From: Winogradskyella sp. MH6
GTDB lineage: Bacteria; Bacteroidota; Bacteroidia; Flavobacteriales; Flavobacteriaceae
Assembly (NCBI RefSeq): GCF_022810765.1
Contig: NZ_CP094494.1
Coordinates: 62,001 to 126,000 of the forward strand
DNA length: 64,000 nucleotides
Direction: 5' to 3'
Part shown: positions 45,497 to 53,565 of the stretch, piece after piece
Layout of the letters: each line of letters starts with the position of its first letter
Position numbering within the stretch: position 1 is the first letter of the stretch
Translations under genes and position numbers: made by a program
The notes under the pieces: generated by a model
Seen by the model: only the letters and a program-made list of their open reading frames with translations
Databases searched by the model: none
What the model was told of the DNA's origin: nothing

Positions 45497-47980
45497 TTAT
45501 AATCGTCTTAAGAAGTTTTTAGCCTTCTTGAAAAAAGATTGATTATCCTTTTCATGATAAGCATTGCCATAAGCACCATAACCGTAGCCGTAACCATAGC
45601 CATAACCATAGCCATAACCGTAATTATGATTACTCTTATGTTTATAGAAATTGAGAACAAAACTTATATTTTTTAATTCCCCTGTTCTATATTTAGAATT
45701 AACTAATTGAAGCATACCTTTTTTGGTATAGTCTAGCCTTACCATAAAAATAGTAGCGTCTGCATATTGTGTTAGTTCCAAAGCATCAGTCACCAAACCA
45801 AGAGGAGGGGTATCTAAAATAATTATGTCATAATCATCTTTTAAATCACTAATCATCTTTTTTAGTCTATCTCCCATTAACAATTCTGAAGGGTTTGGAG
45901 GAATTGGACCTGAGGTAATTAAATCTAAATTTTCAATATGTGTATTGGTTACAATTTCATTTAAATCACTATCCTCTATTAAATAATTAACAATCCCTTT
46001 TTCATTTGTAATATTAAAATCATCAAAGATTTTGGGTTTACGTAAGTCTAACCCAAGTAAAATAGTTTTTTTACCAGATAGCGCATAAACTGTAGCTATG
46101 TTTATAGATGTAAATGTTTTACCCTCACCACTTACGGAAGAGGTAATCATTAATGTATTTGCTCTGGTATTTGAGGGATTATTCTTAAATATAAATTGCA
46201 GACTAGATCTTATAGCCCTAAAAGATTCAGCTACCGCAGATTTCGGCTTTTCATAAGCAATTAAATTGTTTTTATAACGGTATTTTCCAACAAGCCCGAG
46301 AATTGGAATCTTAGACATCTTTTCTATTTCATCAGATCCATGAACTGTACTATCTAAAAGATAAATGACAAATATCATAAACATAGGCGCAAAGAAACCT
46401 ATCATTAATGCTAGCATATAGTTAAGAGATTTCTTTGGCCCTATCGGTGGATTCCCTATATCTTTAGCCTCATCTATCACCGTTATATCAGATACATTTG
46501 CTGCCTTAACAATTGCAGCCTCACTTCTTTTTGCTTGATAAACATCATAAGCCTCTCTGCTTATGTCAAGACTTCTCTGAATCTTTAAATATTCTTGTTG
46601 ATTTTCAGGAAGATCAATAAGTTTTCCTTCTAAACCTGCAATCTTTCTAGATAATGTATTAAGCTGAACACTTATGGTATTCCTTGTAGAGTTTATGGCC
46701 TCTAATAATACATTCTTTTCAGTATCTATTTTTCGATCTAAATCGTCGAATAAAATTGAACCTTCTTTAGTGCTATACTCTAAGTTGCGTCTTTCCACAG
46801 ACAACCCTATAATACGACTAGCGCTGGATAAAATATTTGATTCTGTTATACCTACAGTTGATGGGGCGGCTATTTGGGTGTAGTCAGTTCTTGTTCTTAG
46901 ATAGTTTTCTAGTGTATTCAAATAATTGAGCTTAGACTGTTCTTGTAATTGTTCTTGCTCGTATGTTCTAAGTTGATCTGAGACTTGGAGTATTTCTTCT
47001 TCAACATCAAAAACTTTATTTTTCTTACGAAAATCATTCATTTCGTCAGTTACAATCTTTAATTTTGCATCAACATTTCCTAAACTACTATCAATAAATT
47101 TAATTGTATTTGTTGCATAAAGATTCTTACGCTCCAATTCAGTTTTACTTAAAATAGCTGTTGTTGCATTCAAAAAATCTACAATTTTTGATTTATTCTT
47201 TCCTACCAATGATAGTCTTAGAACAGATGATGCTTCTTTAGAAGATGGTTCTATGTTAATTGTACTCCTGTAAATATTTACAACGCTGTCAAAATTTAAG
47301 TATCTTACATAATAATTTATCTCTGGATTTAAAGCTGAATCGTCCTTTAAATATATAACCCCATTAAAGAAAGGTAATTGAACTGGCTTACCAAATTGAA
47401 ATACCTCTTTAAACAAACCAGGCTCTATGTCTATGGACTTTTTCTCTTTAGTATTGTATATCTGCACTTCACTACTCTCCTTTTCAAACTCATAAGACAA
47501 TTCAAAATTCTCTTTATCAAGAATTTTTATCTTTAAAGCTTTATTTATTACTTGTGGAGCTGATTTACTTGTAACGACCTCAAAAGGGCATTCTTTGTAA
47601 ATATCTATTAAATGGTATTTACCTTGCCTTAAATACTCTTTATAAAACTCTAAAGAGTCAATCACTAATTCATTGTGTGTCCTGGTTTTTATAGCCGTGA
47701 TAATACTTCCCACTTTACCTGATACACCTCCCCAATTAAATGATATACTAGTATTGGCTGTAAAAAAAGGGTTTTGATCATTCTCTACAGTGATTAAGGA
47801 ATCTAATCTGTAGATGTTTTGCTTTCTAACATTGATGAAGTAAGCAACAATCAAAGCCACACCAATACAGAGCAAAACTAATTTCCATAGATTTAATGCT
47901 TTAAATAAAAACCCTTTAAAATCAAACCCTGCTCTCTGAGATTCTAATGATTCAATATCCTCAAAATCCTTATAATCCAT
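45497..47980 (-). CDS. wzc: Tyrosine autokinase/chain-length regulator Wzc
   Basis: 827 residues. Wzz domain with membrane helices near 32-50 and 510-535, a long coiled-coil periplasmic part (about 280-480), and the cytoplasmic BY-kinase: Walker A SSVSGEGKTFTSINIA (about 610-625), Walker A' LLGLDLRKP, Walker B IIILDTPPLG. The C-terminus has eight Tyr alternating with Gly (about 796-815), the phosphorylation tail, encoded by a hexanucleotide-like repeat at 45567-45623. It controls polymer length and export with Wza. Confidence 0.94.
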   Translation of the reverse strand: MDYKDFEDIESLESQRAGFDFKGFLFKALNLWKLVLLCIGVALIVAYFINVRKQNIYRLDSLITVENDQNPFFTANTSISFNWGGVSGKVGSIITAIKTRTHNELVIDSLEFYKEYLRQGKYHLIDIYKECPFEVVTSKSAPQVINKALKIKILDKENFELSYEFEKESSEVQIYNTKEKKSIDIEPGLFKEVFQFGKPVQLPFFNGVIYLKDDSALNPEINYYVRYLNFDSVVNIYRSTINIEPSSKEASSVLRLSLVGKNKSKIVDFLNATTAILSKTELERKNLYATNTIKFIDSSLGNVDAKLKIVTDEMNDFRKKNKVFDVEEEILQVSDQLRTYEQEQLQEQSKLNYLNTLENYLRTRTDYTQIAAPSTVGITESNILSSASRIIGLSVERRNLEYSTKEGSILFDDLDRKIDTEKNVLLEAINSTRNTISVQLNTLSRKIAGLEGKLIDLPENQQEYLKIQRSLDISREAYDVYQAKRSEAAIVKAANVSDITVIDEAKDIGNPPIGPKKSLNYMLALMIGFFAPMFMIFVIYLLDSTVHGSDEIEKMSKIPILGLVGKYRYKNNLIAYEKPKSAVAESFRAIRSSLQFIFKNNPSNTRANTLMITSSVSGEGKTFTSINIATVYALSGKKTILLGLDLRKPKIFDDFNITNEKGIVNYLIEDSDLNEIVTNTHIENLDLITSGPIPPNPSELLMGDRLKKMISDLKDDYDIIILDTPPLGLVTDALELTQYADATIFMVRLDYTKKGMLQLVNSKYRTGELKNISFVLNFYKHKSNHNYGYGYGYGYGYGYGYGAYGNAYHEKDNQSFFKKAKNFLRRL
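45567..45623. repeat. Hexanucleotide microsatellite encoding the Tyr-Gly tail of Wzc
   Basis: Tandem variants of CCATAA, CCATAG, CCGTAA and CCGTAG, nine or so units. Read on the minus strand they code Tyr-Gly dipeptides. Each unit is in frame, so length changes would add or remove kinase phosphorylation sites without a frameshift. Confidence 0.85.
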
Positions 47981-47983
47981 ATA

Positions 47984-48784
47984 TTATAGTCTAGTAAAAA
48001 TTAAAACCGTAGTTGCTGCCAACGATACAATTGTTGCTATTGTAGAAATACTAGAAACAGCTGTTTCTCCTGTACCTATTGACTTTTGTTTTAATGGTTT
48101 AACATAAATCATATCATTAGGCTGAATATAATAATATGGAGATTTCATAACATTAACATCTGTTAAATCTAAACTATGAATCTTTTGCCCTTGCGGATAT
48201 TGCCTTATAATCATCACCTCTTTTCTATTACCTGTTAATGGTATTTCTCCAGCATTAGCTATTGCTTCAAATATGTTAACTCGTTCTTTAAAAAGTGTTA
48301 TAGTGCCTGGATTACCTATTTCACCTGTGGCGGTATATCGTAATCCAGCTAATTTAACCGTAACAAAAATATTAGCAGTTTCTTTAAACTGTTCATCGAG
48401 CAATTTTTGCTCTATCATTTTTTCAATCTCTTCTGCAGTGTAACCTAAAACATTTAAAATACCAAGATTAGGAATCCTAATATTACCATGAATATCTACA
48501 GTAAAACCATCAAAATAGGCACGCTCAGCACTATCTGCATTTAAATTAGCCTCACCAATTGGGTTAAAAATCTGGGTATTGTTTTGATCCAAAACTTTAA
48601 TTCTAATATTCAGAATATCATCAATTTGAATACGGTATGGCTTCTGAACTTCAGACAAATTATAAGGTATTGTGTCATTTACTGCATTCCCTTTATTCTG
48701 AAGATAAATTGTGTCTTTATGTGGAATACACGACGAGATAAAAATGCAACTAAGAGCAATAATCAAAAGCTTGATGCTTCTCAT
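47984..48784 (-). CDS. wza: Polysaccharide export outer-membrane lipoprotein Wza
   Basis: 266 residues. Lipobox FISSC at about residue 19, then a poly-export (PES) domain with YRIQIDDILNIRI (about 50-62) and SLBB-type beta repeats (VNIFEAIANAGEIPLTG, about 165-181). The C-terminus has one membrane helix (IATIVSLAATTVLIFTRL), unlike the amphipathic helix of E. coli Wza. First gene of the locus; three bases upstream of wzc. Confidence 0.93.
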   Translation of the reverse strand: MRSIKLLIIALSCIFISSCIPHKDTIYLQNKGNAVNDTIPYNLSEVQKPYRIQIDDILNIRIKVLDQNNTQIFNPIGEANLNADSAERAYFDGFTVDIHGNIRIPNLGILNVLGYTAEEIEKMIEQKLLDEQFKETANIFVTVKLAGLRYTATGEIGNPGTITLFKERVNIFEAIANAGEIPLTGNRKEVMIIRQYPQGQKIHSLDLTDVNVMKSPYYYIQPNDMIYVKPLKQKSIGTGETAVSSISTIATIVSLAATTVLIFTRL

Positions 48785-48807
48785 AGATATTATATGATGT
48801 TTACTGA

Positions 48808-48837
48808 CAAATATAATGTATCACCACCAATAACAAA
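48808..48837 (-). promoter_or_regulatory. Promoter of the polysaccharide locus
   Basis: On the minus strand TTTG (from 48837 down to 48834), an 18-base spacer, then TATATTTG (48815 down to 48808). This is an almost perfect Bacteroidetes promoter. The transcript should start about 48801, 17 bases before the wza ATG at 48784. Only this strong promoter was seen for the whole 30 kb; gaps at 41495-41546 and 42489-42593 could hold weaker internal ones. Confidence 0.7.
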
Positions 48838-48892
48838 ACTATTAGGTTTCTTTTTGGTTTATTTACGTTCTTTGCATAAAATTTTATAAAGT

Positions 48893-50755
48893 TTGAATTA
48901 CCTCAACGTAGAAAATATTTCAAAGTCTTATGGAGAACTCGTGCTCTTTCAAGATTTATCATTCAGTATCCACAAAGACCAAAAGATAGCTTTTGTTGCT
49001 AAAAATGGAAGCGGAAAAACGTCCATTCTCAATATCTTATCTGGAAAAGATACACCAGATGAAGGACAGGTTGTCGTTAGAAAAGGACTTCGTCTCGCTT
49101 TTTTAGATCAGGAACCTGATTTAGACAATAAACTTACAATTGAAGAAACCATCTTTGCTTCAGATATACCTATTTTAAAAGTTATTGAAGCTTACGAAAA
49201 AGCGCTTAAAAATCCCGAAGACACCGAAGCTTATCAATTGGCTTTTGAGGCTATGGACAGAAACAATGCTTGGGAATTTGAAACCCAATACCAGCAAATC
49301 TTGTCTCAGTTAAAGCTAGATGATTTGAGTCTCAAAGTGAGCATTCTTTCTGGTGGCCAACGTAAACGTCTTGCACTGGCACAAGCTTTATTGAGCAAAC
49401 CAGATATCTTAATTTTAGATGAGCCTACCAACCATCTCGATTTAGAAATGATAGAATGGTTAGAAGATTACTTTGCAAAAACCCAGCAAACCCTTTTTAT
49501 GGTTACTCACGATCGTTACTTTTTAGAGCGTGTTTGTAACGAGATTATAGAATTAGACCAAGGGCAATTATACACTTACAAAGGCAACTATTCCTATTAC
49601 TTAGAAAAGAAAGAAGCTCGTATAGAAAGTGAAGCTACAGAAGTTGGCAAGGCCAAACAACTATACAAGAAAGAACTCGACTGGATGCGTCGACAACCAA
49701 AAGCGCGCACCACAAAATCTAAAAGCAGAATTGACGACTTTTTTGAAATAAAAAAGAAAGCCCACCAACGTAGAAAAGACCATCAAGTTCAGCTTGAAAT
49801 TAATATGGAACGCCTTGGTAGTAAAATCATTGAGTTTCATAATGTATCCAAGGCTTTTAAAGACAAGAAAATTTTAGATGGTTTTGATTATACCTTTAAA
49901 AAAGGCGAACGTATTGGTATCATTGGAAAGAACGGAACCGGAAAGTCGACCTTTTTAAATCTATTAACAGGTAGTCTAAATGCTGATGGTGGTAAAATCG
50001 TTATTGGAGAAACCGTAAAAATCGGTTACTACACCCAAGGAGGCATCACAGTAAAACCAGAACAAAAAGTTATTGATGTTATCCGTCAATATGGTGATTA
50101 TATTCCATTGGCAAAAGGCAGACAAATAAGTGCTCAACAGCTTTTAGAACGCTTTCTTTTTGACCGTAAAAAACAATATGATTTTGTTGAAAAATTAAGC
50201 GGTGGTGAACAAAAGCGATTGTATTTGTGTACAGTTTTAATTCAGAATCCTAATGTTTTAATTCTCGATGAGCCAACCAATGATTTAGATATAGTAACAC
50301 TCAACGTACTTGAAGATTTCTTGATGGATTTTCCTGGTGTGCTTTTAGTGGTGTCTCACGACCGTTACTTTATGGATAAAATTGTAGACCATCTTTTTGT
50401 TTTTAGAGGCGAAGGCGTTATTGAAGATTTCCCAGGAAATTATTCAGATTTTAGGGCTTACGACAGTAGCCAATCAAAGCAAGTGGAAAACACAGAGAAG
50501 GTAGACAATGCTGAAGCTGTTAAACAAAACGAAGCCACTAAACTATCCTATAACGAACAGAAAGAATACAAGAATTTAGAATCTAAAATTCGTTCGTTGG
50601 AATTAGACAAAAAGGCCATGGAAGCTAAGTTTAACAATCCAGATTTATCTCAAGATGACATCAATAAACTTTCAGCAAAATTGCAAGTTATTATAGATAC
50701 TATTGAAGAAAAAGAATTGCGTTGGTTTGAATTGGCCGAAAAATTAGAAAATTAA
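48893..50755 (+). CDS. ABC-F family ATPase (Uup-like)
   Basis: 620 residues, two ABC domains in one chain and no membrane part. Walker A sites VAKNGSGKTSILNIL (about 34-48) and IGKNGTGKSTFLNLL (about 346-360); signatures LSGGQRKRLALAQAL and LSGGEQKRLYLC; linker with basic stretch RRQPKARTTKSKSRI; C-terminal coiled coil (about 550-620), as in Uup. These proteins act on translating ribosomes. The start is a TTG; the head NYLNVENISKSYGE fits the family, and no ATG is nearby. Confidence 0.9.
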   Translation: MNYLNVENISKSYGELVLFQDLSFSIHKDQKIAFVAKNGSGKTSILNILSGKDTPDEGQVVVRKGLRLAFLDQEPDLDNKLTIEETIFASDIPILKVIEAYEKALKNPEDTEAYQLAFEAMDRNNAWEFETQYQQILSQLKLDDLSLKVSILSGGQRKRLALAQALLSKPDILILDEPTNHLDLEMIEWLEDYFAKTQQTLFMVTHDRYFLERVCNEIIELDQGQLYTYKGNYSYYLEKKEARIESEATEVGKAKQLYKKELDWMRRQPKARTTKSKSRIDDFFEIKKKAHQRRKDHQVQLEINMERLGSKIIEFHNVSKAFKDKKILDGFDYTFKKGERIGIIGKNGTGKSTFLNLLTGSLNADGGKIVIGETVKIGYYTQGGITVKPEQKVIDVIRQYGDYIPLAKGRQISAQQLLERFLFDRKKQYDFVEKLSGGEQKRLYLCTVLIQNPNVLILDEPTNDLDIVTLNVLEDFLMDFPGVLLVVSHDRYFMDKIVDHLFVFRGEGVIEDFPGNYSDFRAYDSSQSKQVENTEKVDNAEAVKQNEATKLSYNEQKEYKNLESKIRSLELDKKAMEAKFNNPDLSQDDINKLSAKLQVIIDTIEEKELRWFELAEKLEN

Positions 50756-50799
50756 TGTCATTGCGAAGAAGACACTTTTTGTCTACCATAGCAATCTCT
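50756..50799. repeat. Dispersed intergenic repeat, TGTCATTGCGA type
   Basis: TGTCATTGCGAAGAAGACAC followed by a small hairpin (AGACA/TGTCT) and AGCAATCTC. Resembles a common dispersed repeat in bacteria of this and other phyla (TGTCATTGCGAG...GCAATCTC). A second degenerate copy is at 53001-53028. It starts right after the ABC-F stop codon. Confidence 0.5.
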
Positions 50800-50803
50800 T
50801 AAT

Positions 50804-51574
50804 ATGTATCAAATAAAACAATACATAAAATTCCTTTTCAAAGCCACCAATCAACACGGTGTACACTCTCCATTTGTATATAATTTTGTAACTAAATGTT
50901 TATATGATAAGAAGAAGTACAACGCTTACAAAGACCTTCAGAATTATAGAAAATTACTCCAAGCTTCAAAAGTAACTCTACAAATAACCGACTTAGGCGA
51001 AGGCTCAAAAACTTTAGGTAATGAAGAAAGAAAAGTGAGTCAAATGGTCTCAACGTCTAGTAGTACAAAAAAAGAAGCCAGACTATTATATCGAGTTGCT
51101 AAATATTTTAAATTAAGTTCTGTATTAGAACTAGGCACTTCTCTCGGAATGGGAACTTATGCTTATGCTTTAGCTAATCCAACTTCAAAAATCACAACTA
51201 TTGAAGGCTGTAAAAACACTTCAAACTTTACAAAATCCCAGTTTGAAAATTTAAACGTCAACAACACCAACTTTAACATTGGTGCATTTGCTTCAAAAAT
51301 TAAAAAATTAGACCAAACGCATTTTGACTGCGTCTACTTTGATGGTCACCACAATAAGGAAGCAACAATTCAATATTTTGAAGCACTTTTATCTAAAGCA
51401 CATAACGACTCCATTTTCATTTTTGACGATATCTATTGGTCCAAAGAAATGACCGAAGCTTGGGAATATATTAAGTCTCATAATACTGTTACTGTTACTG
51501 TAGATTGTTTTCATTTGGGCTTTGTATTCTTCAGAAAAGAACAAGCCAAAGAACATTTTAAAATTAGATTGTAA
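50804..51574 (+). CDS. Class I SAM-dependent methyltransferase (O-methyltransferase-like)
   Basis: 256 residues. Motif I SVLELGTSLGMGTYAYALA (about 105-123), TTIEGCKNTSNF (motif II, Glu for ribose hydroxyls), HFDCVYFDGHHNKEATIQYF (metal-dependent O-methyltransferase-type Asp) and FIFDDIYWSKEM. Substrate unknown. N-terminus FLFKATNQHGVHSPFVYNFV is a distinct Bacteroidetes head. Confidence 0.85.
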   Translation: MYQIKQYIKFLFKATNQHGVHSPFVYNFVTKCLYDKKKYNAYKDLQNYRKLLQASKVTLQITDLGEGSKTLGNEERKVSQMVSTSSSTKKEARLLYRVAKYFKLSSVLELGTSLGMGTYAYALANPTSKITTIEGCKNTSNFTKSQFENLNVNNTNFNIGAFASKIKKLDQTHFDCVYFDGHHNKEATIQYFEALLSKAHNDSIFIFDDIYWSKEMTEAWEYIKSHNTVTVTVDCFHLGFVFFRKEQAKEHFKIRL

Positions 51575-51661
51575 CAAGCCCACAACTTTAACGTCTTATT
51601 GGCAAACAGATTTTTAAATTCTTTATCTTGCAAAGGATTTAAGGAACCAACAGCTATTTTT

Positions 51662-52348
51662 ATGAGCGACAACGTCATTGAGATTAGAGGTATTATAAGA
51701 GATTTTAAATTAGGACAAGAAACCGTTCACGTTCTAAAAGGCATTGATTTAGATATTAAACGTGGCGAATATGTCGCCATTATGGGACCTTCGGGTTCTG
51801 GTAAATCTACGCTTATGAATCTTTTAGGATGCTTAGATACACCAACAGCCGGCTCTTACAACCTTAATGGTAAAGACGTGAGCCAAATGACAGATGATGA
51901 GTTGGCAGACATTAGAAATACCGAAATTGGTTTCGTTTTTCAAACCTTTAATCTATTACCAAGAACCACAGCTTTAGATAATGTTGCATTACCAATGGTC
52001 TATGCAGGTGCTACCAAAAAAGAACGAATTGATAGAGCTTCTGAAGTCTTAACCGATGTTGGTCTGGCTGACCGCATGGATCACAAACCTAATCAGCTAT
52101 CTGGTGGACAAAGACAACGTGTTGCTGTTGGTAGAGCTTTGGTAAACAAACCTTCCATTATTTTGGCTGATGAGCCTACAGGTAATTTAGATTCCAAAAC
52201 TTCTTTGGAGATCATGGAATTGTTTGATCAAATCCATGCTTCTGGCAACACGGTAATTATGGTAACGCACGAGGAAGATATTGCCGCACATGCCAAACGC
52301 GTTATCCGTTTACGTGATGGTATGATTGAGAGCGATACTTATAATTAA
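51662..52348 (+). CDS. ABC transporter ATP-binding protein, LolD/MacB type
   Basis: 228 residues from ATG 51662 ([18 protein letters not shown]). An in-frame TTG at 51599 is probably a promoter element instead. Walker [19 protein letters not shown] (about 44-61), Q-loop [17 protein letters not shown], signature [15 protein letters not shown], Walker [13 protein letters not shown]. No permease gene lies next to it, unusual for this family; its partner must be elsewhere. Confidence 0.92.
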   Translation: MSDNVIEIRGIIRDFKLGQETVHVLKGIDLDIKRGEYVAIMGPSGSGKSTLMNLLGCLDTPTAGSYNLNGKDVSQMTDDELADIRNTEIGFVFQTFNLLPRTTALDNVALPMVYAGATKKERIDRASEVLTDVGLADRMDHKPNQLSGGQRQRVAVGRALVNKPSIILADEPTGNLDSKTSLEIMELFDQIHASGNTVIMVTHEEDIAAHAKRVIRLRDGMIESDTYN

Positions 52349-52402
52349 AACTCATTAATATACTATTCTCAAATCAACTTTCTAGTTGTAATTTTTAACT
52401 CG

Positions 52403-52410
52403 TAACTTTG
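52403..52410 (+). promoter_or_regulatory. -7 box for the cobalamin adenosyltransferase gene
   Basis: TAACTTTG, exact TAnnTTTG, ending 5 bases before the ATG at 52416. If the usual distance applies, transcription starts at or next to the ATG, so the message would be nearly leaderless. A TTG stands at 52386-52388, spacer 14, shorter than usual. Confidence 0.45.
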
Positions 52411-52415
52411 TTTTT

Positions 52416-52991
52416 ATGAAAGTATACACAAAAACAGGAGATAAAGGCACTACTGCACTATTTGGTGGCACACGTGTTCCTAAACATCATATTCGCATAG
52501 AAAGTTACGGTACTATTGACGAACTTAACTCGCATATAGGTCTCATCAGAGATCAAGACATTGACCAACTATATAAAAATACCCTAATGCATATTCAGGA
52601 TCGTTTATTCACTGTTGGTGCAATTTTAGCAACCGATCCCGAAAAAGCCACCCTAAAAAATGGTGAGCAACGCTTAAAAATTCCAAAAATATCAAACGAG
52701 GATATAGAACGTTTGGAAAAAGAAATGGACGCCATGGAAGCAAGTTTACCACCAATGACACATTTTGTGCTACCTGGTGGCCACCAAACCGTGTCATTCT
52801 GTCACATAGCACGTACAGTGTGCCGCAGAGCTGAGCGAATAGCCTCTCACCTTAATGATTTAGAGCCTTTTCAACCAGAAACGCTCATGTACATTAACCG
52901 CCTTTCTGACTACCTTTTTGTGTTGGCACGGAAGTTGTCTCATGACTTACACGCTGAAGAAATAAAATGGATTCCTCAAAAAGAATCGTAG
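52416..52991 (+). CDS. Cob(I)yrinic acid a,c-diamide adenosyltransferase (PduO type)
   Basis: 191 residues. N-terminal VYTKTGDKGTTALFGGTRVPK (first 20 residues or so) with ATP-binding loop, IESYGTIDELNSHIG, VLPGG and the conserved RTVCRRAERIA near 140. This enzyme makes adenosylcobalamin from corrinoid; family shows all residues. Stands alone. Confidence 0.92.
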   Translation: MKVYTKTGDKGTTALFGGTRVPKHHIRIESYGTIDELNSHIGLIRDQDIDQLYKNTLMHIQDRLFTVGAILATDPEKATLKNGEQRLKIPKISNEDIERLEKEMDAMEASLPPMTHFVLPGGHQTVSFCHIARTVCRRAERIASHLNDLEPFQPETLMYINRLSDYLFVLARKLSHDLHAEEIKWIPQKES

Positions 52992-53000
52992 AAATTTTAT

Positions 53001-53028
53001 GTCATTGTGAGCAAAGCGTGGCAATCTA
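53001..53028. repeat. Dispersed intergenic repeat, TGTCATTGCGA type, second copy
   Basis: TGTCATTGTGAGCAAAGCGT followed by GGCAATCT. Same class as 50756-50799, with a shorter interior. Located just after the adenosyltransferase stop. Confidence 0.5.
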
Positions 53029-53120
53029 TTCAGAATAGGATTATAACAGCAAATTAATAGTCTGAAATAGTTAAAAACAACACGTTCTTTTTAATAATGA
53101 ATAATTAATTTACTTTTTTC

Positions 53121-53150
53121 TTGAATAATTCAGCTAAAAAATTATTTTTG
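53121..53150 (+). promoter_or_regulatory. Promoter for the DUF2795 gene
   Basis: TTG at 53121-53123, spacer of exactly 19 bases, TATTTTTG at 53143-53150: a textbook Bacteroidetes sigma-ABfr-type promoter. Transcription is expected near 53156, 20 bases before the ATG at 53176. Confidence 0.75.
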
Positions 53151-53175
53151 CAAAAAATTAAAACCCACAACGCAA

Positions 53176-53397
53176 ATGTATTGGACATTAGAATTAGCAT
53201 CGTATTTAAGTGATGCACCTTGGCCAGCAACAAAAGATGAGCTTATAGACTACGCGATTAGAACAGGAGCACCTCTAGAAGTTGTAGAAAATTTACAAGC
53301 AATAGAAGACGAAGGAGATTCTTACGATTCTATCGAAGAAATTTGGCCAGACTATCCAACAGATGAAGATTACCTCTGGAACGAGGATGAATATTAA
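53176..53397 (+). CDS. DUF2795 family small acidic protein
   Basis: 73 residues. PWPATKDELIDYAIRTGAPL (15-34) and VVENLQAIEDEGDSYDSIEE match the DUF2795 helix bundle. Very acidic C-terminus (DEDYLWNEDEY). Function unknown. It has its own promoter and a strong terminator before secA, so it is expressed independently and probably at a high level. Confidence 0.85.
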   Translation: MYWTLELASYLSDAPWPATKDELIDYAIRTGAPLEVVENLQAIEDEGDSYDSIEEIWPDYPTDEDYLWNEDEY

Positions 53398-53413
53398 CAT
53401 ATAATAAAATCTC

Positions 53414-53460
53414 AAAAAAAGTCTCTTGCGTTATCTTAACTGAGAGACTTTTTTTATTTT
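53414..53460 (+). terminator. Rho-independent terminator after the DUF2795 gene
   Basis: AAAAAAAGTCTCT (53414-53426) pairs perfectly with AGAGACTTTTTTT (53443-53455); 13-bp stem, 16-base loop, T-run included in and beyond the right arm. Ends 105 bases before the secA ATG. Works in both directions in principle. Confidence 0.85.
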
Positions 53461-53526
53461 CGGATTCTCTTAAACGAGAAGACCGTAGTGGCTGTTTAGC
53501 CATTAAATTTTACTGAAATTAATACA

Positions 53527-53549
53527 CAGATTGAGTATCAATCAATCTG
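53527..53549. other. Inverted repeat in the secA leader
   Basis: CAGATTGA (53527-53534) with TCAATCTG (53542-53549), 7-base loop, ending 16 bases before the secA ATG. It overlaps the region where ribosomes bind; a regulatory role is possible but not demonstrated. No secM-like open frame is found in the leader. Confidence 0.3.
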
Positions 53550-53565
53550 AAGCAAAACATTCAAA

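Noticed and set aside
45567..45623. Short tandem repeats as a possible CRISPR or regulatory repeat
   Set aside because: They are in-frame Tyr-Gly codons at the end of wzc with no spacers.
51599..51661. N-terminal extension of the LolD-like ATPase from a TTG
   Set aside because: The stretch has no ABC-domain homology and TTGG...TATCTTG looks like promoter sequence; the ATG at 51662 fits the family.
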